Under the pieces are notes generated by a model. That model worked only from the letters and a program-made list of their open reading frames with translations. It made no database searches and had not been told where the DNA came from. A DNA stretch of 64,000 nt from Multifurca ochricompacta. Its lineage: Eukaryota > Basidiomycota > Agaricomycetes > Russulales > Russulaceae. A program made the position numbers and the translations under genes. Positions 11,407 to 22,819 of this stretch are shown in pieces (the first letter of the stretch is position 1; every line of letters starts with the position of its first letter). The DNA lies in contig WTXG01000012.1 of assembly GCA_022496185.1 (NCBI GenBank), positions 248,001 to 312,000 of the forward strand, written 5' to 3'.

Positions 11407-12968
11407 ATGGCGTCTCCTTCAAAACCTCCAATGCCATGCATAGCCAATCTAAAACCTACATCAGCCTCTCCGATACATTTCGTTTACGAGCGCCGTCATT
11501 TCACTGTCAAGACTTTACCTGATAGCTTTCCATACGAGGTCATCCGTGATAATGGCCTGCAAATCCATTATTTCGAATTCCGTGGACAAGGCCCACCACC
11601 CTCAGATCTTGGTTATCCAGGCGACGTGTGGCTTAATGTCAGGCCGGGAGAGCTTTCACTCTACGCGCGTACCCTGAGTGAATGGGTAATATGGCCAGGC
11701 CCTCGCAAGGCAAAAAAACATATGTTCGAACATCCACTTATTACAGGAAGATACCTCTGGTGTACGCGTAAACATGTATTGTGGTATACCTGCGATGGCA
11801 TACGTAAAAGCGCGTCACTGCAGACACGAGGTGAGGAGGAGGATTTCGGTCGCACACGATATCGAACTGTCGGCCCCATGGAGCGAGGGGGTGCGCGCAG
11901 CGCGAGTGATAACACCCCTCGCTTCCCCCTGCGCACTGCGGAAGAAGCTGTCGCAAAAATTTTAGAGGTAGAGGACGAGGAGCGCCGCCATAGCCGCGAT
12001 GCGCCGGAACCAAAGCGCCGACGCGTACGCGAATCTGACACGGACACACCCCATCGTGCGAAGAGTATTTCGGAGGAGCCGACTCCCGGCTCGACCTCTA
12101 GTGGCAGTAGATCAACTGCAGCACACGGCACCCCGCAAGCACCCGCGTGGAATGGCGATGGGCGATACCAGCGCCAAGTGAGTTACAACCCCGGCAACAT
12201 GCACTTCTATCCTGTTTCTCCTTCTTCCAGCCTCAGCCAAGCCTTGGGTCCTAACGCAGGCCCAAACCCCTCACCACCGTCTCCTCCAGCTGTCCCCCCA
12301 CATGAATCTGTTTCTGGACCGCCCATATCCACATTCACAACCACCCCAACAACGTATGCGACTGCAACACTCTCACCATCTTCCACTTCCGCTACGAGCA
12401 CCCTTCCGCCACATCCGTCTCCTGCGGCATATCCACAGCACTCCAATCACCCACCACGGACGCCGAACTTTCCAGTAGACGCTGAAATATCCCGTGTTCG
12501 CGAAGAAGCGATACGCCTGTCGGCCGAAAATGCCCGTCTTTGTGCAGAGAACAGCCGCCTCTTGGAAGAGAATCGAAGCCTTCGAGCGAATGCTTACTGT
12601 TCTCCGAGTCTCGCAGAAGCCGTTCGTGATGCGCTAGGCACCACGCTCGGCGCTCGTGTCAATGAGTGTTTGTGTAAAGCTTTCCTTTAGTGTCGCTGAC
12701 CTGACATATGGGGCATATCACACTCAGTGTTGAGAGACGCGCAGGAGCAGCGCGTAGCTCGATTAGAAGCTGAACGTAAGCTAGTTGAGTTTCAAGAGCA
12801 ATTGAAAAAAGTATCACATTTTTCGCCGATGTGATCTACAAGCAGCGCGCTCACTACATGCAGATGACGCAGGCATTCCAGATCCCGACGATAACGCCAG
12901 GCAACTCCGGTGACGCACAGCTGCCGTCGGCGCGCTCTGTTTCCCGTCTCGCTGCGTCGGAGGCATAA
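11407..12968 (+). CDS. Orphan basidiomycete protein with conserved N-terminal domain and coiled coil
   Basis: I do not recognise a named family. The ATG at 11407 gives MASPSKPPMPCIANLKP; an open frame extends a little further upstream. Residues 20-140 look like a globular domain (HFTVKTLPDSFPYEVIRDNG, LGYPGDVWLNVRPGELSLYA, EWVIWPGPRKAKKHMFEHPL, GRYLWCTRKHVLWYTCDGIR). This resembles short aromatic domains I associate with hypothetical Agaricomycete proteins. A basic stretch (EPKRRRVRE) could be a nuclear signal. A long Pro/Ser/Thr region follows, then a leucine-zipper-like coiled coil (RVREEAIRLSAENARLCAEN). After an intron at about 12670-12727 it continues into LRDAQEQRVARLEAERKLVE. The end FADVIYKQRAHYMQMTQAFQ is reached only if one base is added to the A6 run at 12805-12810. 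Possibly a DNA-binding regulator; this is inference. Confidence 0.65.
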
Positions 12969-13802
12969 CACTGGGAATCTTGGTAGTATTTTGGGTCTAC
13001 ACCCGGGCGTTCGGGTTTGTATTTATATGGGCTTCCCTCAGTGTATCTTTGTCACCTTCAATTAACTTACTGTATCAACTTTCCACCGCCCGCGCGTTGT
13101 CAGCTCCCAGGGATATATTGTGCCATTCCGCTTATCGCCGTCTGGTCCCATGCACGCGCCTACGGATCGCCGACTCAAGTGGCGCGCTGAATACAGCGCA
13201 ACAATGCCCTGGCATCCAGAGCAGTAGGCCACCTGATATGCCCAAGGTCCAAGAGGAAATGAGAACTTACGTGAAAAGGCTCGGTTGTTGCCCCAGCTGC
13301 AACAACCGACAAGAAAACCCGGTATGGTTCACGGCTATTCTGTCAACCATTTAATGTGTGGTCAGCTTGGCCTCGTGCTAACTTCTCAGGCTTCCCGTTG
13401 ACGCAACAAATGAAGTGGGGCATGGGTAGGGCTAAGCTAATGATCCATTCCCAACTATTATGCTCAGTCACGAAACCGTCAATGCGGTTTTCTCACCCCA
13501 CATCGCTACTCCGTCTTCTGCGACTCGCATGCCCCTCGGTTCGGTAGTCACTTAGTGACTTCTCCGTGCCATGCCATCTCACCAGGACACAGCCAGGTAT
13601 GCAACGTGACTTATCGGCCCATGATGTTCAGTGGAGTGAGAGTAATATTCAATTCACATCTTTGAAGGTGAAGGTTCTATATGACAAGTGGTAAGGCCTT
13701 GTCACGAACCCACGTAGAGATATTTAATCAGCCATTCACCCAACTCAATGGAGTACTTCGAATTGGCACAAGAAAAGAGAGGAGCATTGGCCCTCAGGTC
13801 CT
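12969..13802. other. Gap with no convincing gene between convergent genes
   Basis: This 834-bp space lies between the stop of the orphan gene and the stop of the minus-strand epoxide hydrolase. It contains open frames of up to 124 codons (12980-13354), but they show no domain, no conserved block and no clear splice pattern. I see no tRNA, no transposon terminal repeats and no tandem repeat. Confidence 0.5.
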
Positions 13803-15430
13803 TCACAGCTCGTCGCGAACATGCCCCTGCCCCTGATTGGTATCCAGTTCTGTGAGCCACTTTCGAATGATGCTATTGACCTCAATAGGTTTCTCAAGGT
13901 GAGTCCAGTGGGCAGTAGGGAGCGTCTATAAGAGTGTCACTATTAGATGATGGTGACCGAAAACACGATGAGTCTTACGCGGAGGGTGTGATTAGGCAAA
14001 AAGTCGAAAGAGTGCAGTAGCTTTGCGGCGAGTTCCATATTCGCAACGGGATCCTATCAAACATTAGCTAAACCGACCTACAAAGTGCTAATTGTAGACA
14101 CACTTCTGTAGGGAGAATGCTCAGAACAGGCTGGGGAATAGTGTGATTGCCTTGTTCGTTGGCAAACTTCCAAGATGCGAAACGATTCTGCGTGATACAA
14201 TAAGCCTTCAAACATAGACACCTGACATAAACTCTCACCTCTTCGGTGTAGTATTGCAGATCTACAACGGGGAACGCTAAGCTGCCGTTTGTAAAGTAAG
14301 TAGGAGGGGGCTCACTGTATTTAAAACCATTTATGCGAAATTGCTCAACCCAATAATCCTCCTCGTCTTCCGAGAAGAATGGGATCACAGGGATCTGAAA
14401 CGAGAGTTTAGTAGTCGTCTCGGGAACTAACTGCGCTAAGCGAAAAATACCTCTTTGACGTTGTCCCATGCTCCCAAAAATGTATCCGGGCTAGCCAGGA
14501 AACTTTCCGGTGGGGGAGAGGCAACATCGCGCAATGTTCCCCGCAAAGTGCGCCGGATGTCGCTCTCGAGTTCTGCCACGGCTGCGGGGGTTTGTTTATC
14601 GAAGAAGAGTTGATATGCGAGGCGCGGGTGAGCCGCCACCTGGACCTGGGTTGACATAAACGGCCCCGCTGCGGGGACATACTGTTTTTACGTTCAGTTC
14701 GAGGTCATGTATCTCCTAGCCAAGGAATTACCGGTATGGTGATGCCCACGACGGCTGTAAAAACGTCCGGACGCTCACGCGCAGCCTCATAAGCCAGCTG
14801 GGTGCCCCAGTCGTGTCTTAAAATTTGAAAAAATCAACTGAACGTCCCATTATGTCTCGACAGGGTAACGCACCCAACAGCTATGGTCTTTGAGACTCCT
14901 GCGTCGCCTAAAATGCACAAGAGGTCGCCAACCAAGTCGGGCCATGAGCCGGATGATCTGACATCGCCTGGGTGCATTGAGGCGCCGAACCCGCGAAGAT
15001 CGGGCGCGATGATATGATAATCATCCTACGAGAAAAGGAAGAAAAAAAAACGAGCGGGAAGGAGGGGTTTGGTGGGACCCGCACGATATAGAGGGTGATG
15101 TTACTGCACCTGAAATTCCTGAATTTGATATTTCCAACTCGCCCATAGACTTGGCCATCCGTGCAGGAGAAGTAACGTTTTCTCGGCCTTGGGATTGATG
15201 TCAACGTAGTCTACGGTATTCTTAATACATTTTCTGCAATAACCAAGGAAATTGTGGCTCATACGAAGGTCAATATCGACTTGCTTGTTCTCGGCACGGT
15301 TGAGGGCGGCGCAGGTTACGACTTTTTTTGGGTACTCGCGAGGATTGAATGGTAACCCCGCGGCCAAGCTGTCTGACCCGATGGAGATTATAAAGAAAGA
15401 GGCGGCTAGCAGAACTCGTTTAGAGAGCAT
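13803..15430 (-). CDS. Secreted epoxide-hydrolase-like alpha/beta hydrolase (copy A)
   Basis: An alpha/beta hydrolase of the soluble epoxide hydrolase type, which opens epoxides through an Asp-ester intermediate. The ATG at 15430 opens MLSKRVLLAASFFIISIGSD, a likely signal peptide. Then come KVVTCAALNRAENKQVDIDL and YVDINPKAEKTLLLLHGWPS, which carries the HGxP oxyanion motif. The nucleophile elbow G-HDWGTQLAYEAARERPD (about 14830-14775) contains the catalytic Asp and is split by an intron with donor GTGCGT. The cap region includes LAYQLFFDKQTPAAVAELES, and the C-terminus has TLPTAHWTHLEKPIEVNSII with the catalytic His. The stop is TGA at 13803-13805. The gene is head-to-head with copy B at 15626 and strongly similar to it along its whole length. 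Other alpha/beta hydrolases cannot be wholly excluded, but the Asp nucleophile favours epoxide hydrolase. Confidence 0.85.
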
Positions 15431-15625
15431 AAGTGGGAACAAAATGTGTTGTTGTTACGACTTAACCGCCGGTGAGTGCCTATGATCATGGCGTCTTTTA
15501 TTAATACTAATACGGCGCCTGACGCTGCAGTATTAATCGTTCATTCATACTGAATTGAATGGACAGAGGTCGCTCATAAAGTACGTTCTCCAGCTCACTT
15601 AATTCTGAACCTGCAAACTGACTAA
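15431..15625. promoter_or_regulatory. Shared promoter of the head-to-head hydrolase pair, with 9-bp inverted repeat
   Basis: These 195 bp are the only space between two divergent paralogues. Inside is a perfect 9-bp inverted repeat, ATTAATACT at 15500-15508 and AGTATTAAT at 15529-15537, flanking a GC-rich core with GGCGCC. It is a plausible binding site for a dimeric regulator acting on both genes, or simply AT-rich chance. Confidence 0.4.
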
Positions 15626-17200
15626 ATGCGCTACCTTGGGTTACTCTTACTTTCCATTGGCTTATTGCCGATCATTGCTATCGACTCTGTCCTCGCCACT
15701 TCTGTGCGGCACACAATAAACTCCCGTTTCGACCCATTCGCCTTTCAGAAAAACGTGGTGACTTGTCCCAGCATCAATCGCGCCGAGAACAAGACCGTTG
15801 ACCTCCAACTTTGTACGGTCTCAAAAGATTGCACTAGGATGTTTGGACTCACTTCTGTTCAATAGATTATGTTGATATCAACCCGAAAGCCAAGGAGACA
15901 CTGTTATTTTTGCATGGTTGGCCGAGTCTTTGGGCCAGCTGGAAATATCAGATTCAAGAATTCAAGGTGAGTCTTGCTCCTGTGGGTTCGGCCCAAGGCA
16001 TTTATTCACGTCATGCAGAATGACTACCGTCTGATCATTCCTGACATTCGTGGCTTTGGCGCATCAACACATCCAGGGGATGTCCAGTCCTCTGGCCCAT
16101 TCCCCGACTTGGTAGGGGATGTCATGTGCGTCCTAAGGCACGCGAAAGTCTCCGAAACCGTCGTAATTGGGCAGGCACTTTTTTTTTCTTGGGTTGTGCC
16201 TGGTCACTTACTTTCCCTGAACCTAGCCACGACTGGGGCACCCAGCTTGCCTACGAAGCCGCGCGAGAACGCCCTGATGTTGTCACTGCAGTAGTTGGCA
16301 TTACTATTCCCTACATGCCAGCGGCGGGGCCGTTTGTCCCCATATCTGCGCTTGTGCCCGAGTTCCCGCGTCTGACATACCAGCTGTACTTCGCCGAACA
16401 GACATCAGCTGCAATAGCGAGCTCGATACCGATATTCGTCGCACCTTACGTGCGACTCTACGCACTGTCGCAAGCCCGCCGCCTCCGGACTTTTTGCTGA
16501 GCAACAGCTCATATTTGGTTGGATGGGAGAATGTGACCACTGTAAGCCTTACAGTTGGTACGTATGGCGTCCTCGTATTCAGTTCTGTCATCGGCCCAGA
16601 TCCCGCCAATACCGTTCTTGAGCCGGCGTGAAGAGGATTATTGGGTCAGTCAGTACAGCATTCAAGGGTTCAGCTACAGTCAGTATCTCACCCCATGCTC
16701 TGCTCAACTCTGTTCTCAACCGCATAACCGCAGACCTTCAATTCTATACGAATCCAGCGAGTCAAACTGTAGCCCCTGTTTCGTGCTTGCTGATGTTGAC
16801 GGGTATAGAATCGTGTGGAATCATACACTTTTGCGAATAGCCAGGGCAATGAAACCGTTCCCCAGCCAGTCCTCAGTATTCTTCCCACGCAGGTACGCTT
16901 TGTGTGACTGGTCTCATGCAAGTTCCACCCCTGTGATAGTCACTAAGCGCTCAAACTGTAACAGGATCCCGTAGGGGATTGGGTGCTAGCCGCTAAGGTG
17001 CTGCAATCTGCCACCTACCTACCAAACTTCATGCAGGCTGTGTGTGTCCTTATTTTGATATCTCACCGATTCTCCTGATTTAGGTCGTGATCCAGACACT
17101 CCCGGGCGCGCACTGGGTGCAACTTGAGGTCCCGGACGAGGTCAACACGCTTATCCGTGACTTTCTTTTGACACTGAGGTCCAGCGAGGGGGGGACTTAG
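15626..17200 (+). CDS. Secreted epoxide-hydrolase-like alpha/beta hydrolase (copy B, possibly damaged)
   Basis: Paralogue of the minus-strand hydrolase at 13803-15430. ATG 15626 begins MRYLGLLLLSIGLLPIIAID, a signal peptide. Shared blocks include NVVTCPSINRAENKTVDLQL, YVDINPKAKETLLFLHGWPS (HGxP), NDYRLIIPDIRGFGASTHPG and the nucleophile motif HDWGTQLAYEAARERPDVVT. Further on are AVVGITIPYMPAAGPF, PIPFLSRREEDYW and the catalytic-His motif QTLPGAHWVQLEVPDEVNTL, ending SSEGGT-stop at 17198-17200. Two oddities stand out. The intron before the HDWG motif seems to start GCAGGC instead of the GTGCGT of copy A. Near 16418 the frame shifts by one base inside a well-aligned cap segment. Either the copy is decaying or the sequence misses a base. 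Confidence 0.8.
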
Positions 17201-17383
17201 AACTAGCAACTAAAGTAAAAAAAAAGAAACGTAAAGACGAAACTTGTGAACGTCACATCACGTGATATGTCACGCGACGCGACAACTCGTCCTCGCCCGC
17301 GCCTGCGCCCGTGACTGGTAGTTGGCGCACATCTTAACTTAACTTGACAACTTGTACTTATCACCCTTCACCCGTTTGAAAGT

Positions 17384-20300
17384 ATGAGCCCTCCAGCAAA
17401 GAAAGGTACCAGGGCAAGCACAGACTCAAATAAACCCGATCTTCGGTCATTTTTGGCTCTACACAGAGTCAGAGTTTAGCTAGCCCACAGAAAGTTTGTG
17501 CAACGTCTCGTTCTGATATTAGCTTAGACCAAAATGTATCTTCCAGGCGACCTCCCGAAAGCGAGTAATTGAGATTAGTGCGTTTATGATGCTCTTCCCC
17601 TGGTTGCTTGTCTCATAGTCTCGCAGGTGAGGACGAGGCGTGCGTAGTGTTCGAATTATACTCTTGGAACGCTAGTTGATGCACAACAGGCCATCCGTAC
17701 CTATAGAGGAGCCCGCCGTGTGAGAGTTGAGTTTATCCAATTCATTGACAGCGTCTTTGACCTTGTGTACAGTGCGCTGGCGAGCGTGAAGGACAAGTTG
17801 TCTCTGCCCACCCCTGCGTCGAAGCCGAAGATGAACAAAAGAGTGCTCTTTAGCGATGACGAGGAGGGCATCGCAGAGGCCACTCCTCCACCGAAAAAGA
17901 AGAAAGCAGCTGTAGCTTCCGCGCCAACAGTATCGTATAACCAAGCAGCCAAGCTGCGATCATCACAAACTTCTCCCTCGAAAGCAAAGTCAAGAATGAA
18001 GAAGATGAAGGGCGGCTATGAAGAGAGCTCAGCAGAGGACGAGAAAGAGGATTCTGACTCTGAATTCGTGGGTGTTGATGAAGATGAGCAAGTCCAGAAG
18101 AAGACACCTGCAAAAGCTAAGGGGAACACGAAGCGAGCGAGAGCAACGCCTACAGGTGGAAAAGAAGCTGATGGAACATCGCGCGCAATCCCAGTTAAGG
18201 TAGAAAGTGAAGATAAGGATAGTAGTAAACCGAAGCCCAAATTCAAGTGCGGGACCGTCTCAGCGTTTGAAGGGTGAATACTAATTCGGCGAGCTGTTTC
18301 AGTTGGGCCGCGGTGAAAGCTGCGAGAATGTCAGGTCCACCGAAGCCTGGTTCTAAAGCTATCCCTCCTGATGCTGCGCCTGACTGTCTAGCGGGGCTGT
18401 CCTTCGTCTTTACTGGTGAACTGTCTAGCTTTTCACGCGAGGATGCTATTGACATTGCTAAACGATTTTGCGGGTACGTCTACCTAATATTCGATCTGTC
18501 ATGTCACGCTCATGTTGTCCTAGCCGGGTGGTCGGTCAGCCATCCTCGAAAACCAACTATGTCGTGCTCGGTAATGATGCTGGGCCTAGCAAGCTTGCCG
18601 CGATAAAGAAGCACAACCTAAAAACTCTATCTGAGGACGAATTTCTGCATTTAATCGCTACTCGTAAGGGGCCAGGGGATGGCAAAGGCCTTAGCGAAAA
18701 GGAAAGGAAGAAAAAGGAGAAGGAGGAGAAGGCAATTCGAGACAGCGTAAAGGAAATGGAGACGCGCGAGAAGACCGCCAAGGCGGCGGGGCCCAGTGTT
18801 GCCCGGGGGTGAGTCGAACGCCTTCTCCGTCATGAAATAATGAAACTGACATACCAAAAGAGCCAGGACAGTAGACCCCAATACTCAACTTTGGACCGAT
18901 CGGTACGCTCCGCAAACCCTTAAAGAAATCTGCGGTAATAAAGGGCAAGTCGAAAAACTCCAGCAATGGCTTAACGATTGGTGCATTCCTTCTTCCCTCG
19001 TATAACACCACATACTCATTCGCTGACGACGGCTTCCAGGTCGGGCAGTTTGAAGGCTAATTTCAAGAAACCTGGCAAAAATGGAATGAACAACTTCCGT
19101 GGTGTTATGATCACGGGCCCACCGGGCATTGGTAAGACAAGTAGTGCGCATCTGTGCGCGATGCTCGCGGGGTTCACGCCCATTGAGCTCAACGCAAGTG
19201 ACGCGCGCAGCAAAAAGCTCGTCGAAGCGCGTCACTCCTAATTTTCCTTTTGCGACACACGGTCTAACTATAATGCAGAACAGCACAAATATTCAAAACA
19301 CGTCGCTCGACGGGTGGATGGGTGGTAACGAGGTAACGAATTATCCTTGGATGCGGCTCACTTGAGTAACGGCTACACACAGCGGACGAACGCAGCAGGG
19401 ATCGTTATAACAGACAAATCATGTCTGATTATGGATGAAGTTGATGGCATGTCGGCGGGTGACAGAGGTGGCGTCGGTGCTCTGGCAGCTCTGATTCGCA
19501 AGGCCAAGGTAACGTTTGTTCCACTCGAAGAAGGATAATTCATGGAAATACTCTTTAGATTCCTATTATATGTATTGCCAACGACCGCAGTGCACCGAAG
19601 ATGAAACCGCTCGTGAACGGCACTTTTAGTCTGCCATTTCGCAAGTGAGTCTCAAGATGCAACTTTCAGAAATATTATGTCTGAAAGATTTACTCAGACC
19701 TGATGCTAACCAAATCCGCTCGAGGATTATGACGATTATCTTCAAGGAGAAAATGAAAATCCAGCGAATGTCATTGATGAACTCATCACAGGCGTGGGGT
19801 CCGACATACGCCAAGTGCTCAACATGCTGTCAACGTGGAAGCTACACAATGACACAATGGGCTACGAAGAGGGAAAGATGCTGTACGCAAGACGGCCTGC
19901 ACTTTTTCTTGAGCATTTTCCTCACTTCTAATATAGCGCGAAGGCGAACGAGAAATATACTGTGTTGACCCCATTCAACGTTATACAGAAAATTCTTGGG
20001 CCATACATGTTTTCAGCAACATCGCGTGACACGCTGAATGACAAGATTGAGTTGTACTTTCATGACTACTCATTCGTTCCATTGTTCATCCAAGTAGGTT
20101 CTGCGATCCTCACACAACGCGCGCACTTACTACACTGTATCACAGGAAAATTACTTGAAAACGAATCCATCCCGCGTGCGCGACATTGATGGTCCTAGGA
20201 AAGCTCTGAAACAACTGAAACTTATGGAAAGGGCGGCTGAGTCAATATCGGACGGTGATCTTGTAGACGCTCTCATCCATGGGTGCGTGCTTCCACCTCC

Positions 20301-21194
20301 TTGTCTCTATTCGCCTTCTTATGCGGACTCGTAGCCCCGAACAGCACTGGACGTTGATGCCAACCCATGCTGTTCTGTCGACAGTGCGGCCTTCCTCGTT
20401 CCTTTATGGGTCAGGAGGCGGTTACGGCGGCCCGAATGCCATGACATTCCCTCAGTACGTTCAAGGCTTTGCGACCGTGCAATTGCGTTGATTAAACAGC
20501 GAGGCAGGTGGCTCGGACAGAACTCCAAGCAGAGCAAGCTCAGCCGAGCTTTGAGTGACGTGCAGATTCGCATGAGACTTAAGGTCTCGGGTGACAAATC
20601 TGAAATCCGGTTATCATACCTGCCCGCCATGTTTCCTCTTATTGTTGGGCCTCTTATGGAACACGGCTCGGTACGTCGTTCTCCCCTGCTTGTTGCAAGC
20701 AACTGATGAAGTACAATTTCCAGGGTGGTGTTGACGACGTCATCGAGTCAATGGATGACTATTATATCTCCCGGGAAGACTGGGATACGATCGTCGAGCT
20801 TGGACTTGGAGAGCAGAAGGATGAAATCGTGCTCAAGAAGATAGCTACGGCTACCAAGATGGCGCTTACGAGGAAATACAATACCCGTGACCACCCAATT
20901 CCATTCCACAAGGCACAAGATCTAGGAAGGGTGCCGAAGAAGCTTGCTGGTGGGCCTGCTCCTGATCTCGAGGAGGCATTCGATGTAAGCCCCTGCGCCT
21001 GGATGTTGCGCCAACAATGCTACTGGCTAATTCTTTTCCTTCTCCAGGTGGATGACAGTGTTGAGGATGCGGATGATGACAAGAAAGTCGATGACCCGGA
21101 CGACATCAAGCACGACAAATTGATTCAAGAGGCGACGGGAAAGAAGAAAGTGGGAATTACGAAAGGAAAGGGCGTTGCAAGAGGCAAGAAGTGA
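17384..21194 (+). CDS. RFC1: Replication factor C large subunit
   Basis: Rfc1 is the large subunit of the clamp loader that opens and places PCNA on primed DNA. ATG 17384 gives [20 protein letters not shown] followed by RSFLA, a PIP-box-like PCNA-binding start. An acidic/lysine-rich linker follows, then a BRCT domain ([20 protein letters not shown]; after an intron [20 protein letters not shown]). The AAA+ module has [20 protein letters not shown], Walker [23 protein letters not shown], Walker [18 protein letters not shown] and sensor-like [19 protein letters not shown]. The Rfc1-specific C-terminal domain contains [20 protein letters not shown] and ends with a Lys-rich tail at 21194. One frame break without an intron lies near 19762, within the lid region. 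More than ten short introns are present. Confidence 0.95.
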
Positions 21195-21746
21195 TTACGA
21201 TTTTTCTAGGTAGCTGTACATATCCACATCTCCTTATCTATCCTATATATCCTTCTTCTTTCCTGGTTATTAGGAAGGAACAATAGGAAGAATGGCCTTG
21301 TTCTCCCCGAACCGAGAAAAGGCTCCGCGATGCAACCGCGGTTAGAGTTTAAGTGCCTCACCTTGCTCATACTAATACCGTACCACTCAATCTCAATCAC
21401 GATAAACGTATGAAGCCATCTGCGTACACGGTCATTTCCGTCTCGTCAAGCGCGCCATAACGATACCCCCACCAGAAAGTTCACCAAGGAATCTGTATCT
21501 GGCCACAATGTGCTGAAACTTGCTTATGGGTGCTCATCATGGCAAGTAATCTGATGACCCTAGGATCTGATCCCCCAAGATTTACGCGTACTTTTTATCC
21601 ATCCCATCCCTATCTCATCCCACACCCAAGATCCGGTCCTTCATTGTCTCCCAAAACAACGTATAAGGCTGCAACCCGCGAATACCGTTTTTCCACCTGT
21701 TTGTCGTTCGTTCGTTCGTCCGTCCATTGTTTCGCCATCGGCCATT
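21195..21746. other. Intergenic region upstream of FKBP12
   Basis: About 550 bp hold the RFC1 3' end and FKBP12 promoter. The part next to 21747 is rich in TTCGTTCG-type repeats (about 21705-21722) and pyrimidines. Open frames show no family resemblance. Confidence 0.45.
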
Positions 21747-22458
21747 ATGGTGAGCGGGTGCTCTGCCCTCTTAACCTATTGATTGTACCCCTTTTAACCC
21801 ATTCCCCTGCCCCCTTCCTCCTCCAGGGTGTCGAGGTTGTAGTGCTCCAACCTGGCGACGGACAACGCCCTCGAGTTGGTGGTATGACTTGCGACGATTC
21901 TACACCGCTGTTATCCCCTTGGCCTGACGTAGCTGCCCTGTCACATTTAGACACGGTAACGACCCATTATGTGGGGACTATCGCCAGCGACGGCTCAACG
22001 TTCGGCTCCAGCCTGGTTCGGTCAGTCTTCAATACCCTTTCTTCGCTCTCCTAATCATGATAGTATGCGTGCGCACCTGCTCGCACACAGCGGCGCTCCC
22101 TTTGTCACGGAGATCGGGGTCGGAAAGGTCATCAAAGGTTGGGACGAGGGTGAGCCTTGCATTTTACGGTGCCACCCCGTCTCACCACTGCTGATGATGC
22201 GATCGCCGATATATGATAAGGGGTTCTGCAGCTAACGCGTGGTTCGCGAGCGATATTGAAAGTATCGTCGGATTACGTGCGTTACCGCATGCCTAGTCGT
22301 CGCTTTGAGCATCCTTTAAATTACTTTATCAGGCGTACGGCGCTCGGGGTTTCCCACCAGTTATCCCTCCAAACGCTGCACTCGAGTTCGAGGTGGAGCT
22401 CCTTGATATCAAGCCTTCAGAGAAGCTATCTTTGGAAGTTCAGATCTCAGATGCATAA
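21747..22458 (+). CDS. FPR1: FKBP12-type peptidyl-prolyl isomerase
   Basis: FKBP12 is a small cytosolic prolyl isomerase and the receptor of rapamycin and FK506. The first coding exon supplies only the ATG (21747-21749), followed at once by a GTGAGC donor. The next exon starts [18 protein letters not shown]. Then, between introns, come [53 protein letters not shown] and [20 protein letters not shown], with [20 protein letters not shown] ending at TAA 22456-22458. The drug-pocket residues usual in FKBP12 (Tyr of THYVG, Trp of KGWDEG, the VIPPNA loop) are visible. The spliced product should be about 110-120 residues, the normal size. The gene converges on the Yta7 gene 361 bp away. Confidence 0.92.
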
Positions 22459-22819
22459 TTTTGACATGACAGGACGTTGGGGAAGCTGTGCGGTCGTTGA
22501 TGTTTAGGCAATGGCAATGTACATACAGCTTCATGAATCAAGGGGGGAGCATATGAAAACTATGGGCGAGGGTGGGGCTCCCCAGCGAGCACTTTAGCAC
22601 TGACAATGACAAAGACCAAACCCATGGGGGGGGGGACATAACCAGTGTTCTAAAGTAGATGTAGGAACACGGGTTGAAGTTGAAAGAAGCACAACTTGTG
22701 CGCGTGTGTGCGTGTAAAGGTGATAAAGGTGAAAGCGAAACAGACACTAAGGATAGAAGATAGAATACATATAACTTTGATTTGACAGGAAATGACGGTA
22801 AGCCATACCCGGTCGGGGG
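22459..22819. other. Convergent intergenic region FKBP12 / Yta7-like
   Basis: This 361-bp region lies between two stop codons. It holds a G9 run (22627-22635) and no recognisable gene or RNA; presumably it carries both polyadenylation regions. Confidence 0.45.

Noticed and set aside
12980..13547. Two plus-strand open frames (124 and 63 codons)
   Set aside because: No conserved motif, no domain, no clear splice sites; they fall in a convergent intergenic gap.
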